Source: Pseudomonas baetica
GTDB lineage: Bacteria; Pseudomonadota; Gammaproteobacteria; Pseudomonadales; Pseudomonadaceae
DNA: 64,000 nucleotides
Reading direction: 5' to 3'
Assembly (NCBI RefSeq): GCF_002813455.1
Contig: NZ_PHHE01000001.1
Span: 6,479,001 to 6,543,000, forward strand
Part shown: positions 38,428 through 47,642 of the stretch, one piece after another
How the letters are laid out: the number at the start of each line of letters is the position of its first letter
Position numbering within the stretch: position 1 is the first letter of the stretch
Made by a program: the position numbers and the translations under genes
The notes under the pieces: generated by a model
The model's input: the letters and a program-made list of their open reading frames with translations, nothing else
What the model was told of the DNA's origin: nothing
The model's database searches: none

Positions 38428-39378
38428 TCAGGCTTGGCCGGGCACATTCGGCCAAAGATCGGACACCAGAAACAAGCGCTCTGCCTCTTCCCATTCACCC
38501 TGTGCATTCTCGATCAGGCGCACCATTAGCTGCGCCGGGGCCAGCGGTTCCAGATCCTCCAGCCACATCTGCAAATGCTCCGCAGCCCAGGTCTGATCTG
38601 CCGGGTAATGCGCCGGCGCCAGCCAGGCATGGCGGGGCAGGGGTTGCCAGCGCCCGGCCGGACGTTGGTCGACAAATGCCGGCCAATCCTTCTGATGCAG
38701 CCAACTGCCGCGTAAATGTTGCGGATGCGCGCCGCTCGGTGATGCCGCCGTGCCGGGCCATGGATACAGCAGATAACCGCCCAGCCACAGCTGCGCACTG
38801 AACACTTCGATATCCAGCGCCGCCAGGACCTCGCGGCTTTCCGGGCGCGCCGAAATCGGCAGTTGATGCTCGGCCAGATGCGCCAGTTTGCGATCCAGTC
38901 GATCATGGCAACCCGGCCCCAGCCATTGCGCCGGGTCATGCCCGTCACCTTCTTGCGGGCCGAGGTAGAGCTTGATCGCCAGTTCCAGATGATGCACGCC
39001 ATCGCGGTCACGCAACAGCATGTCCAGTTCACCCAGGGTGTGGCCCTCGCGACGGATCGGCAGATTCGCCGCGATCAGCTCGATGCCCGGCGCATGCTTC
39101 ACGGCAAACTGCCACAAGCGCTCGTAATACAGGCCCAGACGGCGGGTGCGCGCCTGGGACAACCAGTGCAGCAATTCGTAGCTGTCGTGATCAAGCTGGC
39201 GCAGCCATTGCTCCAGGCGCTGGGGATCGGCCACCCAGTCACTACCGGCCAAGGGGGGGCGCTGCGGCCACGGCGTGGTGGCGAGCATCGGCGGGGCGAG
39301 GATCACCCACGCCAGATCGCGCACTTCGGGATGGCGCAATTGGTGGGGTAACTGGAGCTGGTCGGGAAATAGGATCAT
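38428..39378 (-). CDS. DUF1853 family protein
   Basis: A 316-residue protein of the DUF1853 family. Around residues 115-135 is [21 protein letters not shown], an arrangement like the D-x(n)-ExK core of PD-(D/E)xK nucleases, so a nuclease fold is possible but unproven. It was divergent from nadK. An IS1182-family element now separates the two, lying 73 bases upstream of this start. Confidence 0.8.
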   Translation of the reverse strand: MILFPDQLQLPHQLRHPEVRDLAWVILAPPMLATTPWPQRPPLAGSDWVADPQRLEQWLRQLDHDSYELLHWLSQARTRRLGLYYERLWQFAVKHAPGIELIAANLPIRREGHTLGELDMLLRDRDGVHHLELAIKLYLGPQEGDGHDPAQWLGPGCHDRLDRKLAHLAEHQLPISARPESREVLAALDIEVFSAQLWLGGYLLYPWPGTAASPSGAHPQHLRGSWLHQKDWPAFVDQRPAGRWQPLPRHAWLAPAHYPADQTWAAEHLQMWLEDLEPLAPAQLMVRLIENAQGEWEEAERLFLVSDLWPNVPGQA

Positions 39379-39451
39379 CTTGCGAGCATAGCCTTAAACA
39401 CAAGCCCACCCTTGAGGCTGAAAGGATTTTGTCTAACGGCGGCTTTCGCCC

Positions 39452-41060
39452 GATTCTGTTGAAAAAGTAGCTCCCCTGTCTGACCTGCGGCAAAATTGCT
39501 TCATTGGCCGGCGGGGGATCACAGAGCATGATGGGACAGTTATCGAGTGGGCAGGAGCGGCTGTTTTACTCGTTCAACCTTGAAGATCACATCCCAGCCA
39601 ATCATCTTCTGCGCAGCATTGATCAGTGTCTCGATCTGAGTGACCTGCGCCATTACCTCGCCGATTTCTATAGCCCGATTGGACGTCCGTCGATTGATCC
39701 TGAACTGATGATCCGCATGCTGATCGTCGGCTACTGCTATGGCATCCGCTCCGAACGACGGTTGTGCGAAGAGGCCCATTTGAACCTGGCGTATCGCTGG
39801 TTCTGCCGGTTGAGCCTTGAAGATGAAGTGCCCAACCACTCGACCTTTTCCAAAAATCGACACGGCCGTTTTCGGGACAGTGATCTGTTTCGCTGGTTGT
39901 TCAATGAAGTGCTGCGTCGTTGCATGGACGCAGGCTTGGTCAAAGGTGAAGGCTTTGCCGTGGACGCCAGCATCATCAAGGCGGATGCGAGTCGGCAGCG
40001 CGGCGTACCGGGAGATGAACAGGTCAACTGGAGCGATCCATCCCTGACCACTCGCGCCGTGCGTGAGTATCTTGAGGCGCTCGATGAAGAGGCTCTGGCC
40101 GAAACGCTACCGAAGCGCCTGTCGCTGACGGATCCTCAGGCCCGTTGGACCGCTGCTCCAGGCGGCCCAGCTTTCTACGCTTACTCCACGAATTATCTGA
40201 TCGATACCGAGCACGGCGTGATCATGGATGTGGAACCCACACCGGCTCATCGAACCGCAGAAGTCGAGAGCACCAAGACGATGATCGAACGGGTCGAAGC
40301 GCTGTTCGACATCAAGCCGGAACGCCTCATTGGCGACACCGCTTACGGTACCGCGCCGATGCTGGCCTGGATGGTGGAGGAAAAAGACATCGAGCCGCAT
40401 GTGCCGGTGTGGGACAAAACTGAGCGCAAGAACGACAGCTTTTCGAGTAACGATTTCCACTGGAATGAAGAGGCCGAGGAATACCGCTGCCCAGCCGGCA
40501 ACCCATTGCGCAGCGAATGGCGAGCCTTCAAAAACGAGCGTTCACACGTCACCAAAGCCAACACCATCATCTTCCGATCCCGGCAGACCGATTGCGCTAC
40601 GTGTCCGATGAAAGCCAAGTGCTGCCCGAACACTGCGTTCCGCAAGATCGCTCGCAGCGTCCATGAAGCCGCTCGCGATGTGGCTCGGCGCATTGCAGCA
40701 ACGCCGGCATATCAGCGCTCTCGCCACGAACGTAAAAAGGTCGAAATGTTGTTTGCCCACCTCAAGCGCATCCTGAAATTGGATCGCCTGCGGCTACGTG
40801 GCATGAGTGGCGCGACGGATGAATTCACGCTGGCCGCTGCGGTGCAGAACCTGCGACGGCTGGCCAAATTTTCATCTCAAGGGCCACCAGTCACGGGATA
40901 GGTGCGCCTGCACCAAGCAAAAAACCTCAAATTAACCCAATAACAGAGCAGCAAAGGTCACCGAAGGGCCGAAAAACCACTCAATGTGGTGAGTAGGTTC
41001 TCCGGTGGTGGTCGTGCCTGAGTTCAGGCCATTTGAAAATCCGACTTTTTCAACAGAATC
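39452..41060 (+). mobile_element. IS1182-family insertion sequence, complete
   Basis: A 1609-bp element bounded by a perfect 17-bp inverted repeat, GATTCTGTTGAAAAAGT (39452-39468) and its complement (41044-41060). GCCC occurs immediately outside both ends (39448-39451, 41061-41064), a 4-bp target duplication. It carries one intact transposase gene. It lies between DUF1853 and nadK. Confidence 0.9.
39528..40901 (+). CDS. IS1182-family transposase
   Basis: A 457-residue DDE transposase. The N-terminal DUF772 domain includes RPSIDPELMIRMLIVGYCYG and SRLSLEDEVPNHSTFSKNR-like residues. The DDE core has VDASIIKADASR, LIGDTAYGTAPML and a C-terminal ERKKVEMLFAHLKRIL glutamate, and there is a CATCPMKAKCCP cysteine cluster before the last part. 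The start is ATG 39528, or 39531, with a GGGGGA ribosome site. The frame is uninterrupted, so the element is probably active. Confidence 0.93.
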   Translation: MMGQLSSGQERLFYSFNLEDHIPANHLLRSIDQCLDLSDLRHYLADFYSPIGRPSIDPELMIRMLIVGYCYGIRSERRLCEEAHLNLAYRWFCRLSLEDEVPNHSTFSKNRHGRFRDSDLFRWLFNEVLRRCMDAGLVKGEGFAVDASIIKADASRQRGVPGDEQVNWSDPSLTTRAVREYLEALDEEALAETLPKRLSLTDPQARWTAAPGGPAFYAYSTNYLIDTEHGVIMDVEPTPAHRTAEVESTKTMIERVEALFDIKPERLIGDTAYGTAPMLAWMVEEKDIEPHVPVWDKTERKNDSFSSNDFHWNEEAEEYRCPAGNPLRSEWRAFKNERSHVTKANTIIFRSRQTDCATCPMKAKCCPNTAFRKIARSVHEAARDVARRIAATPAYQRSRHERKKVEMLFAHLKRILKLDRLRLRGMSGATDEFTLAAAVQNLRRLAKFSSQGPPVTG

Positions 41061-41106
41061 GCCCATAATCGGGTTTTTCGCGTTTTCGATTGTCCGCAGA
41101 GGTCCC

Positions 41107-41997
41107 ATGGAGCAATTTCGTAATATCGGCATCATCGGTCGCCTGGGCAGTTCCCAGGTGCTGGATACCGTCCGCCGACTGAAACGCTTTCTGCTCGATC
41201 GTCACCTGCATGTGATCCTCGAAGACACCATCGCCGAAGTGCTGCCGGGCCACGGCCTGCAAACCTCGTCGCGCAAGATGCTCGGCGAAGTCTGCGACAT
41301 GGTCATCGTCGTCGGCGGTGACGGCAGCCTGCTCGGCGCCGCACGGGCGCTGGCCAAACACAACATTCCAGTGCTGGGGATCAACCGCGGCAGTCTCGGA
41401 TTTCTCACCGACATTCGCCCGGACGAGCTGGAAGTCGAAGTGGCCAAGGTGCTCGACGGCCATTACCTGGTAGAAAACCGCTTCCTGCTGCAAGCCGAAG
41501 TTCGCCGGCATGCCGAGGCCATCGGTCAGGGCGATGCGCTCAACGACGTGGTGCTGCACCCGGGCAAGTCGACGCGGATGATCGAGTTCGAGCTGTACAT
41601 TGACGGCCAGTTCGTCTGCAGCCAGAAGGCCGACGGCCTGATCGTCGCCACCCCGACCGGTTCCACCGCGTATGCGCTGTCCGCCGGCGGGCCGATCATG
41701 CATCCCAAGCTCGATGCCATTGTGATCGTGCCGATGTACCCCCATATGTTGTCGAGCCGGCCAATTGTGGTCGATGGCAACAGTGAGCTGAAAATCGTCG
41801 TGTCGAAAAACATGCAGATTTACCCGCAGGTCTCCTGCGACGGGCAGAACCACTTCACCTGTGCACCGGGCGACACCATCACCGTCAGCAAAAAAGCGCA
41901 GAAGCTGCGCCTGATTCACCCGCTCGACCACAACTATTACGAAGTCTGCCGCACCAAGCTCGGCTGGGGCAGCAAGCTGGGTGGTGGAGGCGACTGA
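41107..41997 (+). CDS. nadK: NAD kinase
   Basis: A 296-residue enzyme making NADP from NAD and ATP, normally essential. The GGDG motif is at 70-73 (VVGGDGSLLGAARAL). The NE/D-type motif falls at LNDVVLHPGKSTRM, and TPTGSTAYALSAGGPI is typical of the family. It starts at 41107, only 46 bases past the IS1182 element, so its original promoter has been disturbed. It heads the operon continuing with the phosphoesterase, rhomboid and yeaC genes. Confidence 0.96.
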   Translation: MEQFRNIGIIGRLGSSQVLDTVRRLKRFLLDRHLHVILEDTIAEVLPGHGLQTSSRKMLGEVCDMVIVVGGDGSLLGAARALAKHNIPVLGINRGSLGFLTDIRPDELEVEVAKVLDGHYLVENRFLLQAEVRRHAEAIGQGDALNDVVLHPGKSTRMIEFELYIDGQFVCSQKADGLIVATPTGSTAYALSAGGPIMHPKLDAIVIVPMYPHMLSSRPIVVDGNSELKIVVSKNMQIYPQVSCDGQNHFTCAPGDTITVSKKAQKLRLIHPLDHNYYEVCRTKLGWGSKLGGGGD

Positions 41998-42968
41998 TGC
42001 TCGATCCCGCGCGCAGTTATGACCTGATTGGTGACGTGCACGGATGCGCCCTGACCCTGGAACACCTGCTTGACCGTCTCGGTTATCACAAGCAGGGCGG
42101 GGTCTGGCGGCATCCATCGCGCATGGCCGTGTTTGTCGGCGACATCATCGACCGTGGCCCGCGCATTCGCGAGGCGCTGCACATCGTTCACGACATGGTC
42201 GAGGCCGGTCAGGCCTTGTGCATCATGGGCAACCACGAATTCAACGCCTTGGGCTGGAGCACGCCGGCGCCGCCGGGCAGCGGCAAGCAGTTCGTGCGCG
42301 AACACACGCCGCGTCACGCGCGTTTGCTCCATGAAACCCTGACACAGTTCGAAGACCATCCCGGCGACTGGCACGACTTTCAACAGTGGTTCTATGAACT
42401 GCCGCTGGTGGTGGATGCCGGGCGTTTCCGTGTGGTGCATGCCTGCTGGGACGCCGGCCTGATCGAACCGCTGCGCGGCCTGTTTCCCGATGCGCGCATC
42501 GATGAGCATTTCCTCCAGGCCTCGGCCGTGCCCGGCAGCTTTGCCTGCACCGTGTTCGATCGCCTGCTGCGTGGCACCGACATGCGCCTGCCCGACGGCC
42601 AGACCATGACCAGCGGCGACGGTCTGGTGCGTTCGTTCTTCCGCACCAAGTTCTGGGAAGACGACCCGAAAACCTACGGCGACATCGTCTTTCAGCCCGA
42701 CGCACTGCCCGAGCCAGTCGCGCAAACGCCGCTGACTTCAACCGAAAAGAATTCCCTGCTGCGCTACGGCGTTGATGAGCCGTTACTGTTCGTCGGTCAT
42801 TACTGGCGCAGCGGCAAACCGGCGCCGATCCGCCCGAATCTCGCCTGCCTGGACTACAGCGCGGTGCTCTACGGCAAACTCGTCGCCTATCGTCTGGATC
42901 AGGAAACCCGCCTCGATCCGCATAAATTTGTCTGGGTCGATGTTGAGCGGCCGGAGGTGCTGCAATGA
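41997..42968 (+). CDS. Metallophosphoesterase (PPP-type serine/threonine phosphatase-like)
   Basis: A 323-residue protein with the PPP metal motifs DVHGCALTLEHLL (GDxHG), FVGDIIDRGPR (GDxxDRG) and IMGNHEFNAL (GNHE). The start overlaps the nadK stop by one base (TGATG). Its target (protein, dinucleotide polyphosphate or other) is unknown. Translational coupling to NAD kinase and to a rhomboid protease is conserved in pseudomonads. Confidence 0.85.
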   Translation: MLDPARSYDLIGDVHGCALTLEHLLDRLGYHKQGGVWRHPSRMAVFVGDIIDRGPRIREALHIVHDMVEAGQALCIMGNHEFNALGWSTPAPPGSGKQFVREHTPRHARLLHETLTQFEDHPGDWHDFQQWFYELPLVVDAGRFRVVHACWDAGLIEPLRGLFPDARIDEHFLQASAVPGSFACTVFDRLLRGTDMRLPDGQTMTSGDGLVRSFFRTKFWEDDPKTYGDIVFQPDALPEPVAQTPLTSTEKNSLLRYGVDEPLLFVGHYWRSGKPAPIRPNLACLDYSAVLYGKLVAYRLDQETRLDPHKFVWVDVERPEVLQ

Positions 42969-43834
42969 GTGCGGTAGCGGTATTGCGTCTGCCACTGGCG
43001 GTGGATCTGAGTGGTTTCGTCCAGTTGTTGCAACGTATGCAAGTGCCACATCGGGTCAGCGAAGAGGCGGGCGAGCAAGTGTTGTGGGCGCCGTCCGAGA
43101 TCAGCGAAGACGTGCGCTCGCTGTACGAGCGCTTCCCGGCCGGTGATCCCGATCAGCAACTGGACGTCCCGGTTGCCCCGACCTTCAAGCGCCCGAGCTT
43201 TGCCGAGCAACTGAAGCACGCCAAGGCCACTGGCTTCATTCTGCTGTTGTGCCTGATCGTCGGCGGCCTGACCTTTCTGGGTGAAAACCTGGAAACCCTG
43301 CGCTGGCTGACCTTCCTCGATTTCCGTGTGATCGGCGAATACATCCACTTCACTCCGTTGGCCGACAGCTTGGCGGCGGGGCAGTGGTGGCGTCTGGTCA
43401 CGCCGATGCTGATCCACTTCGGCATCCTGCACCTGGCCATGAACGGTATGTGGTACTGGGAACTGGGCCGGCGCATCGAGTCGCGTCAGGGCAGTATCAA
43501 TCTGATCGGCCTGACGTTGCTGTTCAGCCTCGTTTCCAACTATGCGCAGTTCGCCTGGAGCGGCGCGACCTTGTTTGGCGGCCTGTCCGGCGTGCTTTAC
43601 GGTTTGCTCGGTCACTGCTGGATCTTCCAGTTATTGTCACCGAACCCGGCCTATCGTTTGCCGCGCGGCGTGTTGGTGATGATGCTGGTGTGGTTGTTGG
43701 TGTGCATGTCCGGGCTGATCTCGATGATCGGTTTCGGCGAAATTGCCAACGCCGCCCATGTCGGCGGGTTACTCATCGGATGCTTCACCGGTTTGTTGGG
43801 CGGTTTGTATAACCGCCGTAAACTGGCCGCCTAA
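42965..43834 (+). CDS. Rhomboid family intramembrane serine protease
   Basis: A 289-residue protein. About 90 N-terminal cytoplasmic residues precede six membrane helices. The catalytic Ser208 lies in FGGLSGVLYGL and His265 in NAAHVGGLLIG; HLAMNGMWYWELGRRIE contains the family's HxxxN on an earlier helix. It cleaves membrane proteins in the bilayer; substrates are unknown. The start overlaps the upstream stop by 4 bases. Confidence 0.92.
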   Translation: MSAVAVLRLPLAVDLSGFVQLLQRMQVPHRVSEEAGEQVLWAPSEISEDVRSLYERFPAGDPDQQLDVPVAPTFKRPSFAEQLKHAKATGFILLLCLIVGGLTFLGENLETLRWLTFLDFRVIGEYIHFTPLADSLAAGQWWRLVTPMLIHFGILHLAMNGMWYWELGRRIESRQGSINLIGLTLLFSLVSNYAQFAWSGATLFGGLSGVLYGLLGHCWIFQLLSPNPAYRLPRGVLVMMLVWLLVCMSGLISMIGFGEIANAAHVGGLLIGCFTGLLGGLYNRRKLAA

Positions 43835-43867
43835 AATTTTCAGTGAATAAAGATCACGGAGACCCTG

Positions 43868-44128
43868 ATGTCCTCTTTTAACGAAATGATCAAGAACATC
43901 ACCCCGGACATCTACGAGAGCCTGAAGCTGGCCGTGGAAATCGGTAAGTGGTCGGACGGTGGCAAGCTCACCGCCGAACAGCGCGAGCTGTCGTTGCAGG
44001 CGATGATCGCCTGGGAAATCCAGAACCTGCCTGAAGACCAGCGCACCGGTTACATGGGCCCGCAAGAATGTGCGTCGAAGTCGATCGAAGTGCCGAACAT
44101 CCTGTTCAAGTCGGATGCCATCCATTGA
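43868..44128 (+). CDS. yeaC: YeaC family protein (DUF1315)
   Basis: An 86-residue soluble protein with the typical YeaC core IAWEIQNLPEDQRTGYM and a start preceded by GGAG. Function is unknown. It overlaps the next gene by four bases (TTGA), so the two are translated together. Confidence 0.85.
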   Translation: MSSFNEMIKNITPDIYESLKLAVEIGKWSDGGKLTAEQRELSLQAMIAWEIQNLPEDQRTGYMGPQECASKSIEVPNILFKSDAIH

Positions 44129-44955
44129 TCGAGATTGGCCGCGGTGCAATCAGCAAAATGTCGGCGCGCCTGGACGGGCCGAACGTGCAATACGCATTTC
44201 GTCTGGACGACGTCGAGGTGCCGGTCAATCCAATGATCGGCACCACCGTGCGTCTGGAATACCTGGGGGCGATTCACTGCACCCATTGCGGACGCAAGAC
44301 CAAAACCAGTTTCAGTCAGGGTTATTGCTACCCTTGCATGACCAAACTGGCCCAGTGCGACCTCTGCATCATGAGCCCGGAGCGCTGTCACTTTGACGCC
44401 GGCACCTGCCGGGATCCGGCGTGGGGCGAGCAGTTCTGCATGACTGACCATGTGGTTTACCTGGCCAACTCGTCGGGGATCAAGGTTGGTATCACCCGTG
44501 CAACTCAGTTGCCGACCCGCTGGCTCGATCAGGGCGCGAGTCAGGCGTTGCCGATCATGCGTGTGTCAACGCGGCAGCAGTCGGGCTTCGTCGAAGACCT
44601 GTTCCGTAGCCAGGTGGCGGACAAGACCAACTGGCGTGCACTGCTCAAGGGCGATGCGGTGGCGGTCGATCTGGCGCAAGTGCGCGATCAGTTGTTCGAA
44701 AGCTGCGCCGAAGGCCTGCAAAGTTTGCAAGAGCGATTCGGCCTACAAGCTATTCAGACGATTGCCGATGTAGAACCTCTCGAAATCCGCTATCCGGTCG
44801 AGCAATACCCGGCCAAAATCGTCAGCTTCAACCTGGACAAGAACCCGATTGCCGAAGGCACGCTGCTCGGGATCAAGGGCCAGTACCTGATCTTCGACAC
44901 CGGCGTGATCAACATTCGCAAGTACACGGCTTATCAGCTCGCCGTGCATCAATAA
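44125..44955 (+). CDS. DUF2797 family zinc-ribbon protein, TTG start
   Basis: A 276-residue protein beginning at TTG (44125) as MIEIGRGAISKMSARLDGP. The next ATG (44158) would remove conserved residues. It has a cysteine-rich zinc region: CTHCG, CYPC, CDLC, C in ERCHF, and C in GTCRDPAWGEQFC. This is followed by VYLANSSGIKVGITR, a GIY-YIG-like beta hairpin seen in the family. Function is unknown. Confidence 0.8.
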   Translation: MIEIGRGAISKMSARLDGPNVQYAFRLDDVEVPVNPMIGTTVRLEYLGAIHCTHCGRKTKTSFSQGYCYPCMTKLAQCDLCIMSPERCHFDAGTCRDPAWGEQFCMTDHVVYLANSSGIKVGITRATQLPTRWLDQGASQALPIMRVSTRQQSGFVEDLFRSQVADKTNWRALLKGDAVAVDLAQVRDQLFESCAEGLQSLQERFGLQAIQTIADVEPLEIRYPVEQYPAKIVSFNLDKNPIAEGTLLGIKGQYLIFDTGVINIRKYTAYQLAVHQ

Positions 44956-44965
44956 GGATTCCAGC

Positions 44966-47623
44966 ATGCGCACCGAACAACCGAAGATGATTTACCTGAA
45001 GGACTATCAGGCGCCTGAGTACCTGATCGACGAAACGCACCTGACCTTCGAGTTGTTCGAGGACCACAGCCTGGTTCACGCGCAACTGGTGATGCGCCGC
45101 AATCCGGCGCGTGGCGCGGGCCTGCCGCCGCTGGTGCTCGATGGCCAGCAACTGGAATTGCTCTCGGTGACCCTGGCGGACCAGGAACTGAGCGCTGATG
45201 ATTACCAGCTCAGCGAAAACCACCTGACCCTGCACCCGACCAGCGATACGTTCACGGTCGACACCAGCGTCAAGATCCACCCGGAAACCAACACCGCGCT
45301 GGAAGGCCTGTACAAGTCCGGCACGATGTTCTGCACCCAGTGCGAGGCCGAAGGCTTCCGCAAGATCACCTATTACCTCGACCGCCCGGACGTGATGAGC
45401 AAGTTCACCACCACGGTGGTGGCCGAACAGCACAGCTATCCGGTGTTGCTGTCCAACGGCAACCCGATCGCTTCCGGCCCCGGCGAAGACGGCCGGCACT
45501 GGGCGACCTGGGAAGACCCGTTCATGAAACCGGCGTACCTGTTCGCGCTGGTGGCCGGTGATTTGTGGTGCGTTGAAGACACCTTCACCACCCTGACCGA
45601 ACGCACCGTGGCGCTGCGCATCTACGTCGAGCCGGAAAACATCGACAAGTGCCAGCACGCGATGAACAGCCTGAAGAAGTCGATGCGCTGGGACGAAGAG
45701 GTCTACGGTCGCGAGTACGATCTGGACATCTTCATGATCGTCGCGGTCAATGACTTCAACATGGGCGCGATGGAGAACAAGGGCCTCAACATCTTCAACT
45801 CCAGCGCCGTGCTGGCCCGCGCCGAAACCGCTACCGACGCCGCGCACCAGCGGGTCGAGGCCATCGTCGCCCACGAATACTTCCACAACTGGTCGGGCAA
45901 CCGCGTGACCTGCCGCGACTGGTTCCAGTTGTCGCTCAAGGAAGGCTTCACCGTATTCCGCGATTCCGGCTTCTCGGCCGACATGAACTCGGCCACGGTC
46001 AAGCGCATTCAGGACGTGGCGTACCTGCGTACCCACCAGTTCGCCGAAGATGCAGGTCCCATGGCCCACGCTGTGCGCCCGGACAGCTTCATCGAAATTT
46101 CCAACTTCTACACCCTGACCGTGTACGAAAAGGGCTCGGAAGTGGTCGGCATGATCCACACCTTGCTCGGCGCCGAAGGCTTCCGTAAGGGCAGCGATCT
46201 GTACTTCGACCGCCACGACGGCCAGGCCGTGACTTGCGACGACTTCATCAAGGCCATGGAAGATGCCAATGGCGTCGACCTGACCCAGTTCAAGCGCTGG
46301 TACAGCCAGGCCGGCACGCCGCGTCTGGCAGTGAGCGAGTCTTACGATGCTGCGGCGAAAACCTACAGCCTGACCTTCCGCCAGAGCTGCCCGGAAACCC
46401 CGGACAAGGTCGAAAAACTGCCGTTCGTGATTCCCGTGGAGCTGGGCCTGCTCGACAGCCAGGGCAAAGAAATCGCCCTGCGTCTGGCTGGCGAAGCCGC
46501 TGCCCAAGGCACCACTCGCGTCATTTCCGTGACTGAAGCCGAGCAGACCTTCACCTTCGTCGATGTCGCCGAACAACCGTTGCCGTCGCTGCTGCGTGGC
46601 TTCTCGGCGCCGGTGAAACTGAGCTTCCCGTACAACCGCGATCAACTGATGTTCCTGATGCAGCACGACAGCGACGGCTTCAATCGCTGGGATGCCGGTC
46701 AGCAACTGTCGGTGCAAGTGCTGCAAGAGCTGATCGGCCAGCAGCAGAAGGGCGAAAGCCTGGTGCTCGACCCGCGCCTGATCACGGCGCTGCGCACGGT
46801 GCTGTCCGATGAGTCGCTGGATCAGGCGATGGTCGCGGAAATGCTCTCGCTGCCGGGTGAGGCGTACCTCACCGAAATCAGCGAAGTGGCTGACGTGGAC
46901 GCGATCCACATCGCCCGCGAATTTGCCCGCAAGCAACTGGCGGACAATCTGTTCGAAGGACTGTGGCTGCGTTATCAGGCCAACCGTGACCTGTCGAAGA
47001 ACACCCCGTACGTGGCCGAGGCCGAACACTTCGCTCGTCGTGCCCTGCAGAACATTGCGCTGTCGTACCTGATGCTCAGCGGCAAGCCGGAAGTACTGGC
47101 GGCGGCGCTGGAGCAATTTGAAACAGCCGACAACATGACCGAGCGCCTGACCGCGCTGGCGGTACTTGTCAACTCGCCGTTCGAGGAGCAAAAAGCCTTG
47201 GCACTGGCCAGTTTCGCCGAGCACTTCAAGGACAACCCGCTGGTCATGGACCAGTGGTTCAGCGTGCAGGCAGGCAGCACGTTGCCAGGCGGTCTGGAGC
47301 GGGTGAAAGCGTTGATGCAGCACCCGGCGTTCAACATCAAGAACCCGAACAAGGTGCGCGCACTGGTCGGCGCGTTTGCCGGGCAGAACCTGATCAACTT
47401 CCATGCGGCGGACGGTTCGGGTTATCGCTTCCTGGCGGATCTGGTGATTGAGCTGAACGGGTTTAATCCGCAGATCGCCTCGCGGCAATTGGCACCGTTG
47501 ACTCGCTGGCGCAAATACGACGTTGCGCGGCAGGCGTTGATGAAAGGCGAGCTGGAGCGGATTCGGGCTTCGGGGCAGTTGTCGAGTGATGTCTACGAAG
47601 TGGTGAGCAAAAGCCTGGCGTAA
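44966..47623 (+). CDS. pepN: Aminopeptidase N
   Basis: An 885-residue M1-family zinc aminopeptidase. The substrate-binding motif GAMEN (MGAMENKGLNIF) and the zinc motif HEYFH (His303, His307) with Glu326 19 residues later are intact, and a catalytic tyrosine lies in the SNFYTLTVYEKG segment. It removes N-terminal residues from peptides in the cytoplasm. AAGGA lies seven bases before the start. A long frame on the opposite strand is an artefact of GC-rich codon use. Confidence 0.96.
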   Translation: MRTEQPKMIYLKDYQAPEYLIDETHLTFELFEDHSLVHAQLVMRRNPARGAGLPPLVLDGQQLELLSVTLADQELSADDYQLSENHLTLHPTSDTFTVDTSVKIHPETNTALEGLYKSGTMFCTQCEAEGFRKITYYLDRPDVMSKFTTTVVAEQHSYPVLLSNGNPIASGPGEDGRHWATWEDPFMKPAYLFALVAGDLWCVEDTFTTLTERTVALRIYVEPENIDKCQHAMNSLKKSMRWDEEVYGREYDLDIFMIVAVNDFNMGAMENKGLNIFNSSAVLARAETATDAAHQRVEAIVAHEYFHNWSGNRVTCRDWFQLSLKEGFTVFRDSGFSADMNSATVKRIQDVAYLRTHQFAEDAGPMAHAVRPDSFIEISNFYTLTVYEKGSEVVGMIHTLLGAEGFRKGSDLYFDRHDGQAVTCDDFIKAMEDANGVDLTQFKRWYSQAGTPRLAVSESYDAAAKTYSLTFRQSCPETPDKVEKLPFVIPVELGLLDSQGKEIALRLAGEAAAQGTTRVISVTEAEQTFTFVDVAEQPLPSLLRGFSAPVKLSFPYNRDQLMFLMQHDSDGFNRWDAGQQLSVQVLQELIGQQQKGESLVLDPRLITALRTVLSDESLDQAMVAEMLSLPGEAYLTEISEVADVDAIHIAREFARKQLADNLFEGLWLRYQANRDLSKNTPYVAEAEHFARRALQNIALSYLMLSGKPEVLAAALEQFETADNMTERLTALAVLVNSPFEEQKALALASFAEHFKDNPLVMDQWFSVQAGSTLPGGLERVKALMQHPAFNIKNPNKVRALVGAFAGQNLINFHAADGSGYRFLADLVIELNGFNPQIASRQLAPLTRWRKYDVARQALMKGELERIRASGQLSSDVYEVVSKSLA

Positions 47624-47642
47624 GCCGGGAGCACACTGGAAC

